Part shown: positions 34,585 through 47,104 of the stretch, piece after piece
How the letters are laid out: each line of letters begins with the position of its first letter
Numbering within the stretch: position 1 is the first letter of the stretch
Source of the DNA: Acholeplasma granularum ATCC 19168
GTDB taxonomy: Bacteria; Bacillota_I; Bacilli_A; Acholeplasmatales; Acholeplasmataceae
Length of the DNA stretch: 64,000 bases
Assembly: GCF_000526235.1 (NCBI RefSeq)
Contig: NZ_JAFR01000008.1
Location: 62,001 to 126,000, forward strand
Reading direction: 5' to 3'
Notes under the pieces: generated by a model
What the model was told of the DNA's origin: nothing
Database searches by the model: none
Seen by the model: the letters and a program-made list of their open reading frames with translations, nothing else
Made by a program: the position numbers and the translations under genes

Positions 34585-34608
34585 ATAAATAGGTATGAGG
34601 TAAAATTA

Positions 34609-34815
34609 ATGAGTCAATTTGAACTAGAATCAGAATACATTACAATTACACAATTATTAAAGGTTTTAGATTACATCGGTTCTGGTGGAGAATCGAAGTA
34701 TTTTTTATTTGAAAACAAAGTGTTACTCAATGGTAATGAAATTTATGAAAAGAAAAAGAAGATAAAAAAAGGTGATGTTGTTACGATTAACAACAATAAT
34801 ATTTTAATCAAATGA
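34609..34815 (+). CDS. yaaA: S4-domain RNA-binding protein YaaA/RlbA
   Basis: This 68-residue small S4-like protein has the motif [18 protein letters not shown] and [19 protein letters not shown], typical of the protein encoded between dnaN and recF. It probably binds RNA. Its exact role is unknown. It overlaps recF by four bases (ATGA), so the two are coupled. Confidence 0.9.
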   Translation: MSQFELESEYITITQLLKVLDYIGSGGESKYFLFENKVLLNGNEIYEKKKKIKKGDVVTINNNNILIK

Positions 34816-35837
34816 TCAAAAAAATTGAACTCAGAAACTTTAGAAATTTAAATGAGTATCAAACAAATATTACGAAACCTTTAATTATAATCGAAGGACA
34901 AAATGGAGTTGGAAAAACCTCTATTCTAGAAGCAATATATTTTGCAGCAACAACAAAGTCTCACAGAACTAATAATGAAAAAGATATGATTACATATGAT
35001 AAACCTTATGCAGCTGTTAAAGTAACTCAAGAAAACCAAATCAATGAAATCATCTTATCTAGTAGTGGTAAAAGAACATCGATTAATAAACAAGAGCTTA
35101 GAAAGATATCTGATTATATTGGTCGATTAAACGTTGTTATGTTTGCACCTGAAGATTTAATGCTCATTAAAGGTAGCCCATCAGAAAGAAGATACTTTTT
35201 AGATATGGAATTAATGCAAATATCTAAAAAATATCTAAAAAACTTAAACACATATAAAAAAATACTCAAACAAAGAAATACGTTGTTAAAGAAAAATAAA
35301 GAATTAATTGATTATACATTCTTAAACATTTTAGGTGAACAACTCTATAGTGTTGGCACCGAAATTTTTGATGATAGGCAAATATTTATAAATCAGCTAA
35401 ATGAAAAGTTAAAAAAAGTCTCATCAAAATATAAAAACTTCAATATAGAAATCATCTATGATCCAAACATTAGTAAAGAAAACTGGCTTAAACATTTAAA
35501 AACAAAACAAAAGCAAGACATCTTTTATGAAACAACAACAACGGGTATACATAAAGACGACTTTAAAATACTTTATAACGGTTTAAATGCTAAAGACAAT
35601 GCATCACAAGGAACTTCTAGATTAATCGTCATAGAACTGAAATTAGCGCTCTTAGAATGGATAAAAGAAGTTAGTGGTAAAGATGCTGTGCTCTTATTAG
35701 ATGATGTATTAAGTGAATTAGACTTAAATAGACAAAATTTATTTTTAAGTCAACTATCTAAAAATAATCAAGTTTTCATAACAAGTGCAGTACCAATTGA
35801 AATCGAATTAGAATATCAAAAAATTGTATTACAATAA
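34812..35837 (+). CDS. recF: DNA replication and repair protein RecF
   Basis: The product is 341 residues, an SMC-like ATPase. It has Walker [37 protein letters not shown], the signature region [14 protein letters not shown], and Walker [14 protein letters not shown]. With RecO and RecR it loads RecA on gapped DNA. It follows yaaA by overlap and precedes gyrB by 14 bp. Confidence 0.97.
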   Translation: MIKKIELRNFRNLNEYQTNITKPLIIIEGQNGVGKTSILEAIYFAATTKSHRTNNEKDMITYDKPYAAVKVTQENQINEIILSSSGKRTSINKQELRKISDYIGRLNVVMFAPEDLMLIKGSPSERRYFLDMELMQISKKYLKNLNTYKKILKQRNTLLKKNKELIDYTFLNILGEQLYSVGTEIFDDRQIFINQLNEKLKKVSSKYKNFNIEIIYDPNISKENWLKHLKTKQKQDIFYETTTTGIHKDDFKILYNGLNAKDNASQGTSRLIVIELKLALLEWIKEVSGKDAVLLLDDVLSELDLNRQNLFLSQLSKNNQVFITSAVPIEIELEYQKIVLQ

Positions 35838-35851
35838 GGAGATGTATATAA

Positions 35852-37759
<1,908 letters not shown>

Positions 37760-37779
37760 TTGGAAAGGATGTATAAAAA

Positions 37780-40380
37780 ATGAGTGAAAAAACAGATAAA
37801 CTTTACGATAAAATCAAAGAGATAAATATTACATCTGAGATGAAAACATCCTTCTTAAACTATGCAATGAGTGTTATTGTATCACGTGCATTACCAAATG
37901 CTAAAGACGGATTAAAACCAGTTCAAAGACGTATATTGTATGGTATGCATGAAAATAACATGTATGCTAATACAGCACATAAAAAATCAGCTAGAATCGT
38001 TGGGGATGTTATGGGGAAATACCACCCTCATGGGGATTCTTCAATTTATGATGCAATGGTACGTATGGCACAACCATTTAGTTATAGAAAACCCCTTGTT
38101 GATGGACATGGAAACTTCGGTTCAGTTGATGGTGATGGTGCAGCTGCAATGCGTTACACTGAAGCTAGATTATCTAAAATTGCCGGTGAAATGGTTAGAG
38201 ATTTAGACAAAAACACAGTTGATTTTCAAGATAACTATGATGCTTCTGAAAGAGAACCAGTCGTTCTACCTTCAAGATATCCTAATTTACTTGTTAACGG
38301 ATCAACAGGTATTGCTGTTGGTATGGCAACAAATATTCCGCCACACCACTTAGGTGAGGTTATTGATGGTATTTTTGCATATTTAGATAATCCTGATATT
38401 ACAATATTAGAATTAATGCAATATATTAAAGGACCAGATTTTCCTACAGGTGGCCAAATCCTAGGTATAACAGGACTTCGACAAGCTTATGAAACAGGTA
38501 GAGGAATTATTGCAATTCGTGCAAAACATGAAATTGTTGAAACAAAAAACAGAACTGAATTAATTATTACTGAAATTCCATATCAAGTAAATAAAACAAC
38601 ATTAATTGAACGTATTGCTGATGTAGTTAAAAATAAAATTATTGAAGGTATATCCGATCTACGTGATGAGTCATCTAGAAAAGGTATGCGTATTGTAATC
38701 GAACTTAAAAAAGATACCAATCCAATGGTTACATTAAATAATTTATATAAACATACTCAACTTCAAACATCTTTTGGTATTAATATGATTGCCTTAGTTG
38801 ATAATAAACCTCAACTACTTACATTAAAAGATGCACTAACACATTATATTGCACACCAAATAGACATTATTACAAGACGTACTCAATTTGACCTTGATAA
38901 AGCTGAAGCTAGAATGCATATTCTAGAAGCTTTAGTTAAGGCATTAAATGATGTAGATAATGTAATTAAAATTATTAAAGATGCTAAAACTCCTGAAGTT
39001 GCTAGAATTAATTTAATTGAAGCATATGATTTTACTGAAACTCAAGCACGTGCAATATTAACAATGCAACTACAAAGATTAACCGGTCTTGAAATTGATA
39101 AAATCAATGAAGAAGCAGGCAATTTAGAAATTAAAATAGGTGAACTTAAAGAAATATTATCTAATGAAGATCTTAAAATAGAAATTATAAGAACAGAACT
39201 TCAAGAAATTAAAGATAAATATGATGATCCTCGTCAATCTGAAATTAACCTTTATGAAGATTTAGATATTGATAATGAAGATTTAATTCCTGTAGAAGAT
39301 ATTGTTGTAACTGTAACAAATAATGGTTATATTAAACGCATGAATGTCGATGAATACAAACTTCAAAATCGTGGTGGAGTAGGTATGAGTGGTGTTAAAC
39401 TTCATGAAGATGATTATGTAGAACATATTCTAATGACATCAACCCATGACTTCCATTTATTCTTCACAAACTTAGGTCGCGTATTTAAATTAAAAGGATA
39501 TACCTTACCAATGGGATCACGTCAATCAAAAGGTGTTCCAATAGTAAACTATCTAAACTTCCAACCTGGTGAAAAGTTAGCAAGTTTCACATCTATTAGG
39601 GATTTTGATGATCCAAACCATTTCTTATTCTTTGTAACTAAAAAAGGTATCGTTAAACGTACACATATTAGTAACTACAAAAATATCAGAACAAATGGTA
39701 TTATCGCATTAAACTTAAAAGAAGATGATGAGTTATTAGTTGCTAAATCAACTGATGGCAATAAACATATTTTATTAGGTGCATCAAATGGTAAAGCAAT
39801 CCATTTCTTAGAAACAGATATTAGAGAAATTGGACGTACAGCAACTGGTGTACGTGGTATGGATATTCCTGATAATGAAGAAATCGTTGGATTTGCTGTT
39901 ATAGATGCAAAAGAAGATGATATCTTAGTTATTACAGAAAATGGCTACGGTAAGCGAACACCGATTACAGAATACCGTGTACAAAATCGTGGTGGTAAGG
40001 GTGTGAAAACCTTAAACGTTACAGAGAAAAACGGTAAACTAGCAACCTTACGTAGAGCATCTGATGATGAAGATTTAATTGTAATATCCGATAAAGGTAT
40101 AACAATACGTATGCCAATGAGTCAAATCTCACAAACAAAACGTGCAACCCAAGGTGTTAGAATTATTACACTAAAAGGTGAACAAAAAGTTGCAACAATT
40201 GCTGTTGTTCCACACCAAGAGACTGAAGAACAAGAAGATGTAGAAAATATTATCATTACACAAGAATCACTACAACTTAATAATGTTAAAAAACATGTTG
40301 AAGCTGTAGAACTTTCTGTCGAAACAAATGATGAAGAAAAAGAAGAAACAACAACTGAACAAACAAAACTTGATTTATAA
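37780..40380 (+). CDS. gyrA: DNA gyrase subunit A
   Basis: The product is 866 residues. The breakage-reunion domain contains the quinolone-determining stretch [15 protein letters not shown], with Ser and Asp at the two usual resistance positions, so it looks wild type. The catalytic Tyr lies in [11 protein letters not shown]. The C-terminal propeller has a GyrA box QNRGGKGVK, which favours GyrA over ParC. A long acidic tail (about 50 residues, many E and Q) ends the protein. A strong terminator follows. Confidence 0.97.
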   Translation: MSEKTDKLYDKIKEINITSEMKTSFLNYAMSVIVSRALPNAKDGLKPVQRRILYGMHENNMYANTAHKKSARIVGDVMGKYHPHGDSSIYDAMVRMAQPFSYRKPLVDGHGNFGSVDGDGAAAMRYTEARLSKIAGEMVRDLDKNTVDFQDNYDASEREPVVLPSRYPNLLVNGSTGIAVGMATNIPPHHLGEVIDGIFAYLDNPDITILELMQYIKGPDFPTGGQILGITGLRQAYETGRGIIAIRAKHEIVETKNRTELIITEIPYQVNKTTLIERIADVVKNKIIEGISDLRDESSRKGMRIVIELKKDTNPMVTLNNLYKHTQLQTSFGINMIALVDNKPQLLTLKDALTHYIAHQIDIITRRTQFDLDKAEARMHILEALVKALNDVDNVIKIIKDAKTPEVARINLIEAYDFTETQARAILTMQLQRLTGLEIDKINEEAGNLEIKIGELKEILSNEDLKIEIIRTELQEIKDKYDDPRQSEINLYEDLDIDNEDLIPVEDIVVTVTNNGYIKRMNVDEYKLQNRGGVGMSGVKLHEDDYVEHILMTSTHDFHLFFTNLGRVFKLKGYTLPMGSRQSKGVPIVNYLNFQPGEKLASFTSIRDFDDPNHFLFFVTKKGIVKRTHISNYKNIRTNGIIALNLKEDDELLVAKSTDGNKHILLGASNGKAIHFLETDIREIGRTATGVRGMDIPDNEEIVGFAVIDAKEDDILVITENGYGKRTPITEYRVQNRGGKGVKTLNVTEKNGKLATLRRASDDEDLIVISDKGITIRMPMSQISQTKRATQGVRIITLKGEQKVATIAVVPHQETEEQEDVENIIITQESLQLNNVKKHVEAVELSVETNDEEKEETTTEQTKLDL

Positions 40381-40393
40381 TTATAAGATAAAC

Positions 40394-40432
40394 AAAGGGA
40401 ACAACCAGAAATTTTGGTTGTTCCCTTTACTT
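40394..40432 (+). terminator. Terminator of the gyrase operon
   Basis: A perfect 14-bp stem (AAAGGGAACAACCA with its complement, 40394-40428) has a seven-base loop and ends in TTT-AC-TTTATTT. It sits 14 bp after the gyrA stop. Confidence 0.88.
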
Positions 40433-40569
40433 TATTTCCCACGATGATAAATATTTAAGTATAATTCCAAACAAAAACAATCAAATTCGTTTATAATCAT
40501 ACTACTATAAATATAATTATATAATAATTAACTTTACAATTTATAACAAAGTAGAAAGGAATTATATAT

Positions 40570-42876
40570 ATGTTAAAACTCATTAATTTACATAAACACT
40601 ATGTATTAGGGGAACAAAAATTTACAGCTTTAAATGGAATTAATTTAAGTTTTAGAGCACACGAGTTTGTATCAATTCTTGGTCAATCAGGTAGTGGAAA
40701 AACAACACTATTAAATTTAATAGGTGGACTAGACCGTTATAATAGTGGAGACATTATTATAGATGGTGTATCAACTAAGAACTATCAAGATAAAGACTGG
40801 GATGCATACAGAAATCACAGAGTAGGGTTTGTTTTTCAAAATTATAATTTAATTACACATCTAGATATTCTTTCAAACGTAGAACTAGCTCAAACATTAT
40901 CAGGTGTTAGTAGAGAAGTTAGAAGAAAAAGAGCGATTGAAGTACTAACCCGTGTTGGATTAAAAGATCATATTAGAAAAAAACCAAATCAACTATCAGG
41001 TGGACAGCAACAAAGAGTATCAATTGCGCGTGCACTTGTTAATAATCCAACTATTATCTTAGCAGATGAACCTACAGGTGCACTAGATTCAGAAACATCT
41101 GAAGATATTATGAATCTTTTAACCGAAATATCTAAAGACAAACTTATTATCATGGTAACTCATAATGCAGACATCGCAAAAAGATTTTCAAATAGGATTG
41201 TATCATTAAAAGATGGAGAAGTTATAGGAGATACCAATCCATATACTATGGAAAAAGCTCTACCAGATAAAGTAGATACTTCTAAATCAAGTATGAACTT
41301 TTTTACAGCACTTAGATTATCATTTAAAAACATGCTTACAAAAAAGGTAAGAACAATTATTACAGCACTTGCAGGATCTATTGGAATAATTGGTGTTGCA
41401 CTTGTTATGTCCTTACAATATGGCTTTACAGATTATTTAAATAAAATGGAAAAAGGCACATTTGCAGGATTACCACTAGAAATTAGCAGGTCCTATATTG
41501 ATATTGGAGCATTTATTGAAGCACGACAAGATCAAGTAAATCAAAAACCTATTGAAGATGGAATTCAAGGTTATGAAAGAGAAGTACAAATTGGTCGTAA
41601 AACAAATAAAATTACACAAGAATATATTGATTACCTAGAAAACAGTGATATTAAAACACAGGGAACAATTGTTTATCAATATGGTTTCGATGCACAATAT
41701 TATTATCTGGATGGAAATACTCTTAATTCAAATCCAAAACAACTATCAATGACCGGGTCAACCAACTACATAGATGAAACAGCATTCTCAATGGATTTTA
41801 TCGAAGAATATTTTGATAAAGTCAGTGGAAATTATTTTAATCCAGATGAATATGAGGCATTACTTGTAGTAAATAAACAACATAAATTACCAAACCAAAT
41901 TATTCAATTTTTAGGATTTGATGCAGACGAAGTTATAAGTTTTGATGAAATTATTGGAAAAGAATTTAAAATATTTACAAATAATGTAAGTTATAAATTT
42001 AATGGTACAGAGTATATATTAAAAAACCAAGTTACTGATGAAGTTGATTTAAAATCAATTTATAATGATACAAATAATCCAGAAGTTATTACTGTAAAAA
42101 TATCTGGAATTATCAAATCAAACTCTGATTTTGTATCTGTATCAGAAGGCATTTATTACACACCTAAAGTAGCTCAAATAGTTATTGACTTAAACGATGT
42201 TTCAGATGTGGTTATTGCACAAAGAAATAGTTCACAATCAGTAATCCAAGGCGAAGTAATAAGTCTAAATAATACAAAAGATGACATTCTTCAAAAACTT
42301 GGAGGTATAAAATTACCTAGTTCTGTATTAATTTATCCTAATAGCTTTGATTCTAAAGAAGCTATACTAGATATATTAGATGCTTATAACGTTAATCAAG
42401 ATGATGCTGATAAAGTAAATTATACAGATTCAGTAGCAGCTGCAGTTGGTATGATTAAAACTGTTATGGACTCTATTAGTGCAGTATTAATTGCATTTGC
42501 AGCAATTTCATTATTTGTATCAAGCGTCATGATAGGTATTATTACATATACATCCGTTTTAGAGCGAACCAAAGAAATTGGTGTGCTTCGATCAATTGGA
42601 GCCAGAAAAAAAGATATTTCAAGAGTCTTTAACGCAGAAGCTATATTAATAGGTTTATTTTCAGGGTTATTAGGAATATTTATTACATATTTACTAGTTC
42701 CAATTATAAATATATTATTAGAAGGACCAACAGGTACTTCTAATGTTGCACAATTGTTTTACCTACATGCAATCATACTAGTAATCATATCAATCTTACT
42801 TACATTTATTGCAGGATTAATCCCATCTAAAATTGCTGCTAGAAAAGATCCTGTTGTTGCTTTACGAAGTGAATAA
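40570..42876 (+). CDS. MacB-like ABC transporter, ATPase and permease fused
   Basis: The product is 768 residues. Residues 1-225 are an ABC domain with Walker [10 protein letters not shown], signature [15 protein letters not shown] and Walker [14 protein letters not shown] helix at about 255-280 is followed by an extracellular domain of about 350 residues. Three helices in the last 140 residues carry FtsX-type features ([18 protein letters not shown]). Such fusions export peptides or lipoproteins or act in antimicrobial peptide resistance. The substrate here is unknown. AGAAAGGA stands upstream. It is a single gene between terminator and T-box. Confidence 0.9.
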   Translation: MLKLINLHKHYVLGEQKFTALNGINLSFRAHEFVSILGQSGSGKTTLLNLIGGLDRYNSGDIIIDGVSTKNYQDKDWDAYRNHRVGFVFQNYNLITHLDILSNVELAQTLSGVSREVRRKRAIEVLTRVGLKDHIRKKPNQLSGGQQQRVSIARALVNNPTIILADEPTGALDSETSEDIMNLLTEISKDKLIIMVTHNADIAKRFSNRIVSLKDGEVIGDTNPYTMEKALPDKVDTSKSSMNFFTALRLSFKNMLTKKVRTIITALAGSIGIIGVALVMSLQYGFTDYLNKMEKGTFAGLPLEISRSYIDIGAFIEARQDQVNQKPIEDGIQGYEREVQIGRKTNKITQEYIDYLENSDIKTQGTIVYQYGFDAQYYYLDGNTLNSNPKQLSMTGSTNYIDETAFSMDFIEEYFDKVSGNYFNPDEYEALLVVNKQHKLPNQIIQFLGFDADEVISFDEIIGKEFKIFTNNVSYKFNGTEYILKNQVTDEVDLKSIYNDTNNPEVITVKISGIIKSNSDFVSVSEGIYYTPKVAQIVIDLNDVSDVVIAQRNSSQSVIQGEVISLNNTKDDILQKLGGIKLPSSVLIYPNSFDSKEAILDILDAYNVNQDDADKVNYTDSVAAAVGMIKTVMDSISAVLIAFAAISLFVSSVMIGIITYTSVLERTKEIGVLRSIGARKKDISRVFNAEAILIGLFSGLLGIFITYLLVPIINILLEGPTGTSNVAQLFYLHAIILVIISILLTFIAGLIPSKIAARKDPVVALRSE

Positions 42877-42889
42877 AATAATGTATAAT
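42861..42889 (+). promoter_or_regulatory. Promoter of the serS T-box leader
   Basis: TTTACG (42861-42866) and TATAAT (42884-42889) are 17 bp apart. The -35 lies inside the last codons of the preceding ABC gene. The T-box leader begins just downstream. Confidence 0.6.
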
Positions 42890-42895
42890 ACATAT

Positions 42896-43120
42896 AACAC
42901 GTAGAAAGAGCCATTTTAAACGATATTTTAAAAAGAGAATCTGTGTTTGGTGAAAACAGATAAGTATCATTTAAAAATTCCACTCTGGAGTGGTGTTAAC
43001 AGCACCCGGATTGTATCCGTTAAAAACATTTAAAGCGCTATGTATTTTTTAGTACATAGAATTAAGGTGGCACCGCGATATTAAATTCGTCCTTAAACTA
43101 TTTTTAGTTTAAGGACTTTT
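42896..43120 (+). promoter_or_regulatory. T-box riboswitch leader of serS (Ser)
   Basis: The leader contains the stem I landmarks AAAGAGAATC and GGTGAAAA. The specifier region reads AAAAAT-TCC-ACTCTGGAG, with the Ser codon TCC at 42979-42981. The T-box core is AAGGTGGCACCGCG (43064-43077). A terminator stem GTCCTTAAAC...GTTTAAGGAC (43089-43116) is followed by TTTT. It should raise serS transcription when tRNA-Ser is uncharged. The extra long-loop segments between 43000 and 43060 fit stems II and III. Confidence 0.93.
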
Positions 43121-43145
43121 ATTATATATAAGGAGAGATTATAAA

Positions 43146-44417
43146 ATGTTAGATTTAAAATATATTACAGAAAATAACGAAGAGGTTATTAAAAAATTAA
43201 ATACTAGAGGTGGAGATTTTAGTTATTTAAGACAAATTCCTACACTTCAAGAAGAAAGAAAACAATTAATTATTGAAGTAGAAACGCTTAAAGCTAAAAG
43301 AAATGAAATATCTAAACAAATCGGACAATTTAAAAGAGAAAAAAAGGATGTTACACCACTTTTAGATAATGTTGAAATAATTAAAAATCAAATTCCAGAA
43401 CTTGAAGAAAAACTTACTAAAATCGATGAAGAGTTATTAAAGATACTAATTGAAATCCCAAATATTCCAGCAGAAGATGTACCGATTGGTAAAGATGAAA
43501 CAGCCAATGTAGAAATTAGAAAATGGGGCGAAATTCCTAAATTTGATTTTAAAGTTTTAGATCATACAGAACTTGGTGAAAAACTAGGAATTTTAGATTT
43601 TGAACGTGCAACTAAAATTACCGGGCCAAGATTTGTAGTAGATAAAGGATTAGGAGCAAGACTTGAACGTAGCTTAATGAGTTTTATGATGGATGTTCAT
43701 ACACATGAGCACGGATATACAGAAATTATTCCACCTTTTATAGTAAATGCTAAAAGTATGTTTGGTACAGGGCAATTTCCTAAATTTAAAGAAGATGCTT
43801 TTAAACTAGAGGGTAGAGATTGGTATTTAAATCCAACTGCAGAAGTACCTACAATCAACCTTTTTTCTGATGAAATTATAGATGGTAATAATTTACCAAT
43901 TCACTATGTATCTTATACAACTGCATTTAGATCTGAAGCAGGTTCTGCAGGACGTGATACCAAAGGTATATTACGTCAGCATCAATTTAACAAAGTTGAG
44001 CTAATCAAATTTGTTAAACCGGAAAACTCTGAAGAAGAACATCAAAAGATGTTAGAAAACTCAGAACGTATATTACAACTTTTAAATCTACCATACCGTG
44101 TGATTGTTTTATCTACTGGAGATATGGGATTTGGTATGACAAAAACTTATGATATTGAAGTTTGGTTACCGGGTCAAAATACATACCGTGAAATCGGATC
44201 TATTTCAAATGCAAAAGACTTTCAAGCAAGACGTGCTAACATTCGATATAAAGAAACAAAGGATTCTAAAACAGAATATATTCATACATTAAACGGTTCT
44301 GGTCTTGCTATTGGTCGTACAATGATTGCAATTATTGAAAATTATCAAAACGCAGATGGTACAATTACAATTCCTGAAGTATTACTACCTTATATGAAAA
44401 CTGATGTTATCAAATAA
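43146..44417 (+). CDS. serS: Seryl-tRNA synthetase
   Basis: The product is 423 residues, the normal length. An N-terminal coiled-coil arm (about 30-105) binds the long variable arm of tRNA-Ser. Class II motif 2 appears as TTAFRSEAGSAGRDTKGILR followed by HQFNKVELIKF, and motif 3 as NGSGLAIGRTMIAIIENYQ. AAGGAGAG precedes the ATG. It is controlled by the Ser T-box just upstream. Confidence 0.97.
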   Translation: MLDLKYITENNEEVIKKLNTRGGDFSYLRQIPTLQEERKQLIIEVETLKAKRNEISKQIGQFKREKKDVTPLLDNVEIIKNQIPELEEKLTKIDEELLKILIEIPNIPAEDVPIGKDETANVEIRKWGEIPKFDFKVLDHTELGEKLGILDFERATKITGPRFVVDKGLGARLERSLMSFMMDVHTHEHGYTEIIPPFIVNAKSMFGTGQFPKFKEDAFKLEGRDWYLNPTAEVPTINLFSDEIIDGNNLPIHYVSYTTAFRSEAGSAGRDTKGILRQHQFNKVELIKFVKPENSEEEHQKMLENSERILQLLNLPYRVIVLSTGDMGFGMTKTYDIEVWLPGQNTYREIGSISNAKDFQARRANIRYKETKDSKTEYIHTLNGSGLAIGRTMIAIIENYQNADGTITIPEVLLPYMKTDVIK

Positions 44418-44538
44418 AAGTGTGAAAAACCTATGTAAAAATGGTAATATTTACAATAATTTACATAGTTTACGATAATGATTGAACAAGAAATACTTCC
44501 AAGTTATACTATAGATACTTCATTTTTCTCTCTCGAAT

Positions 44539-44568
44539 AGCCGCCCTTTTTTAAGGCGGCTTTTCTCT
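44539..44568 (+). terminator. GC-rich terminator between serS and the OmpR-type regulator
   Basis: AGCCGCC (44539-44545) pairs with GGCGGCT (44555-44561) and is followed by TTTCTCTT. It is unusually GC-rich for this genome. It lies 120 bp after the serS stop, far enough to leave room for a short separate transcript. Confidence 0.75.
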
Positions 44569-44593
44569 TATTTCATACACAACTTAAATTATG

Positions 44594-44602
44594 TGATAAA
44601 AT
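44594..44602 (+). promoter_or_regulatory. Extended -10 promoter of the OmpR-type two-component system
   Basis: TGATAAAAT (TG at 44594, TAAAAT at 44597-44602) is an extended -10 about 38 bp before the regulator ATG. No convincing -35 is seen. Confidence 0.45.
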
Positions 44603-44640
44603 AAAGATATATTATTTTTAATAAAAACGGAGGTTTAGTT

Positions 44641-45291
44641 ATGAAAATATATTTAGTTGAAGATGAAAAAAACTTATCAGAAATCATTAGAAAATATTTA
44701 ACAAGAGAATCATATGATGTTACAGTCTTTTATGACGGCGAAACAGCAATGGAACATGTTAATGATCAAGTTGATTTATGGATACTTGATGTCATGTTAA
44801 CTGGAGAAATTGATGGATTTGATTTAATGGAAGCAATCGCTAAAAATAATCCGGATACATCTGTAATCTTTACATCTGCTAGAGACCAAGCACTAGATAA
44901 AATTAGAGGACTTGAACTAGGATCAGATGATTACTTAGCTAAACCATATTCACCTAGAGAATTAATGCTTCGAGTTAAAGCTATATTAAAACGTAAAACT
45001 AAAAGACCAGGTCTAATTACTTATAGTGATTACACAATACAACTAGACTCCAGAGAAATTAAATACGGTGATAAAATTCTAGATTTAACAAATAAAGAAT
45101 TTGAAATGCTACTCGTATTCTTAAAAAACAAGCAAGAACCAATCGAAAGACATTTTTTACTTGAAACGATATGGGGTAAAAATTATGTAGGCTCTGATAG
45201 AGTTGTTGATGATTTACTTAGACGCTTAAGAGCTAAAATGCCACTATTAAGAATTGAAACAATTTACGGTTACGGTTATAGACTTCTATGA
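44641..45291 (+). CDS. OmpR/PhoB-family response regulator
   Basis: The product is 216 residues. The receiver domain has the acidic pocket VEDE, phospho-acceptor D50 in WILDVML, and the conserved Lys in YLAKPYSPREL. The winged-helix DNA-binding domain (about 120-216) ends in RIETIYGYGYRLL, typical of the family. ACGGAGG precedes the ATG. It overlaps the kinase gene by four bases (ATGA). Confidence 0.95.
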   Translation: MKIYLVEDEKNLSEIIRKYLTRESYDVTVFYDGETAMEHVNDQVDLWILDVMLTGEIDGFDLMEAIAKNNPDTSVIFTSARDQALDKIRGLELGSDDYLAKPYSPRELMLRVKAILKRKTKRPGLITYSDYTIQLDSREIKYGDKILDLTNKEFEMLLVFLKNKQEPIERHFLLETIWGKNYVGSDRVVDDLLRRLRAKMPLLRIETIYGYGYRLL

Positions 45292-46601
45292 ATCGATTAA
45301 AACTAGGCTCCCAATTAAATATCATTTTTTCCTTTGTCACATTATTAGGGGGCATGGTTTTTTTATTTATTCTTAATTTAAGTTTCAACACAGCTTATCA
45401 AAATCAAAATAAGAATTACCTTCAAAACTTTTTTAGCGAATTAATTGATAGGTATGATGCAAATCCAACAACTTTTGAGTATGATAATCAAACACTTTAT
45501 AATGATTACTTTATTATAGAAGATGGCGTAAGAACAAAGTATACCAGATACAACATTTCAGAAGAAGACTTTAATATTGTTGTCAATCAAATAATCTCAG
45601 AATATTTTGAGCAAATTAATGAACGCAACTTCATTAATGTACCCTATACAATTAGTGGCAAAATCGCATACATGGGCCGTGTAATAAAACCCATTGGAAA
45701 ACCAAGATATGCTGTTTTTGTAGTATCTAATTCAGATGAGTTTATTGAAAACATGACAGGAAATATTCCTTTTTATGCAACAATTTCATTTTTAAATATA
45801 TTAGTATTAGGAAATATTATTATTTGGTTATGGAGTTCGTCTACTGTAAATAAACTAAAAGATTTACAAGATGCAGTTAATAAAATGATTGAAGATGATT
45901 ACCAAACCGAAGTAAAAATAGAAGATGCCGCTGAAGAAATAAGTTCACTATCATATACAATTAATAAAATGCGAATTGAAATTAAAAATAATGAAGATAC
46001 AAAAAAAGAAATGATTCAAAATCTAGGACACGATTTAAAAACACCGATTGCTGTTATTAGATCTTATGCTGAAGCAATTCAAGATGGTATAGAAGATGTA
46101 ACATCAACAGATTTAATCATTAAACAAGCAGATATATTAAATAATAAGGTGAAACAAATTATTGAATATAGTAAAATTGGGTATATTGAAAATGACAGAA
46201 ACTTTGAAGATGTATCCTTTAAAGAAGTAGTTACACAAGTTGTTAACCACTATAAATATATTACAGATAGACAATTTATATTAGACATTGAAACTGACTG
46301 GATACATCTAATGGATAAAGAAGGTTGCTATATTGCTGTATCTAATATTGTAGATAATGCAGTCAGATATGCAAAAACTAAAATAGTCATTCAGTTAAGT
46401 ACAAAAAAACTCACCATCTTTAATGATGGTGAGGCTATAGAAACCAATGTATTACCTAAAATATTTAAAGCATATGAAAAAGGTAGTAAGGGTCAATTCG
46501 GTCTAGGACTTGCCATTGTAAAAGAGACAATGGACAGATTTGGATTAAGGGTAAGTGTTGCTAACCATGCAAATGGTGTATTATTTACAATAGAGCTGTA
46601 A
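45288..46601 (+). CDS. Sensor histidine kinase, HAMP/HisKA type
   Basis: The product is 437 residues. There are two membrane helices (about 10-32 and 160-185) with an extracytoplasmic sensor of about 130 residues between. A HAMP-like linker follows, then the H-box NLGHDLKTPIAVIRSYAEAI with H248. The ATPase domain has VSNIVDNAVRYAKT and GQFGLGLAIVKETM. It partners the OmpR-type regulator just upstream. The signal is unknown. Its stop codon lies inside a terminator hairpin. Confidence 0.94.
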   Translation: MNRLKLGSQLNIIFSFVTLLGGMVFLFILNLSFNTAYQNQNKNYLQNFFSELIDRYDANPTTFEYDNQTLYNDYFIIEDGVRTKYTRYNISEEDFNIVVNQIISEYFEQINERNFINVPYTISGKIAYMGRVIKPIGKPRYAVFVVSNSDEFIENMTGNIPFYATISFLNILVLGNIIIWLWSSSTVNKLKDLQDAVNKMIEDDYQTEVKIEDAAEEISSLSYTINKMRIEIKNNEDTKKEMIQNLGHDLKTPIAVIRSYAEAIQDGIEDVTSTDLIIKQADILNNKVKQIIEYSKIGYIENDRNFEDVSFKEVVTQVVNHYKYITDRQFILDIETDWIHLMDKEGCYIAVSNIVDNAVRYAKTKIVIQLSTKKLTIFNDGEAIETNVLPKIFKAYEKGSKGQFGLGLAIVKETMDRFGLRVSVANHANGVLFTIEL

Positions 46602-47001
46602 TGATCATTTCAGCTCTTTTTTTATAGTCCTCAACATTTAAATTACTTGAGTTATTCTTAAGTTTAATATCTATCTCATTTAAATCATATCTTGGTATGA
46701 TGTGTACATGATAATGAAAAACAGTTTGACCTGCTTCTATGCCATTGTTATTAAGTAAATTAATACCTAATGGATTAAAAGATTTATTGATTGCCCCACT
46801 TAATTTATGTACAACTCCAAATAAGTGTTTAAATAAATCTCTAGGTATTTCAAAAATATCTTTATATGGTGCCTTACTAACAACTAAAGTATGTCCTTTA
46901 GTCGCTTGTGTAATATCTAAGAATGCTATAACTAAATCATCTTCATACACAATGTGAGCAGGTATTTGTCTGTTCACAATCTTTGTAAAAATAGTTTCCA
47001 T
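46585..47001 (-). CDS. hit: HIT-family nucleotide hydrolase
   Basis: This histidine-triad protein of about 138 residues has the motif HYHVHIIPR and the N-terminal IFTKIVNRQIPAHIVYEDD typical of HinT-like proteins. It cleaves AMP-linked nucleotides or phosphoramidates. An ATG at 47010 directly touches AAGGAG, so the ATG nine bases later at 47001, with eight-base spacing, is the likely start. It runs against the neighbouring plus-strand genes and overlaps the kinase 3' end by 17 bp. Confidence 0.93.
   Translation of the reverse strand: METIFTKIVNRQIPAHIVYEDDLVIAFLDITQATKGHTLVVSKAPYKDIFEIPRDLFKHLFGVVHKLSGAINKSFNPLGINLLNNNGIEAGQTVFHYHVHIIPRYDLNEIDIKLKNNSSNLNVEDYKKRAEMIITALL
46592..46625 (+). terminator. 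Terminator overlapping the histidine kinase stop
   Basis: AGAGCTG (46592-46598) and CAGCTCT (46611-46617) form a seven-bp stem followed by seven T. The stem starts within the kinase coding sequence and extends into the 3' end of the convergent HIT gene. Confidence 0.8.
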
Positions 47002-47041
47002 TAAAATCATCTCCTTATAACCTATTATAACAAATCTTTTC

Positions 47042-47070
47042 TTGTAGATAGTGGCATAAAGTGATATAAT
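47042..47070 (+). promoter_or_regulatory. Promoter of the PduL-type gene
   Basis: TTGTAG (47042-47047) and TATAAT (47065-47070) are exactly 17 bp apart, with a TG extension before the -10. This is one of the best-formed promoters in the window. The ATG follows 35 bp later. Confidence 0.78.
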
Positions 47071-47104
47071 TTATATGAATTATTTAATAAGGAAGGAAAT
47101 TAAA

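Noticed and set aside
37780-40380. parC (topoisomerase IV) instead of gyrA
   Set aside because: The GyrA box QNRGGKG in the C-terminal propeller and the position after gyrB next to oriC favour gyrase.
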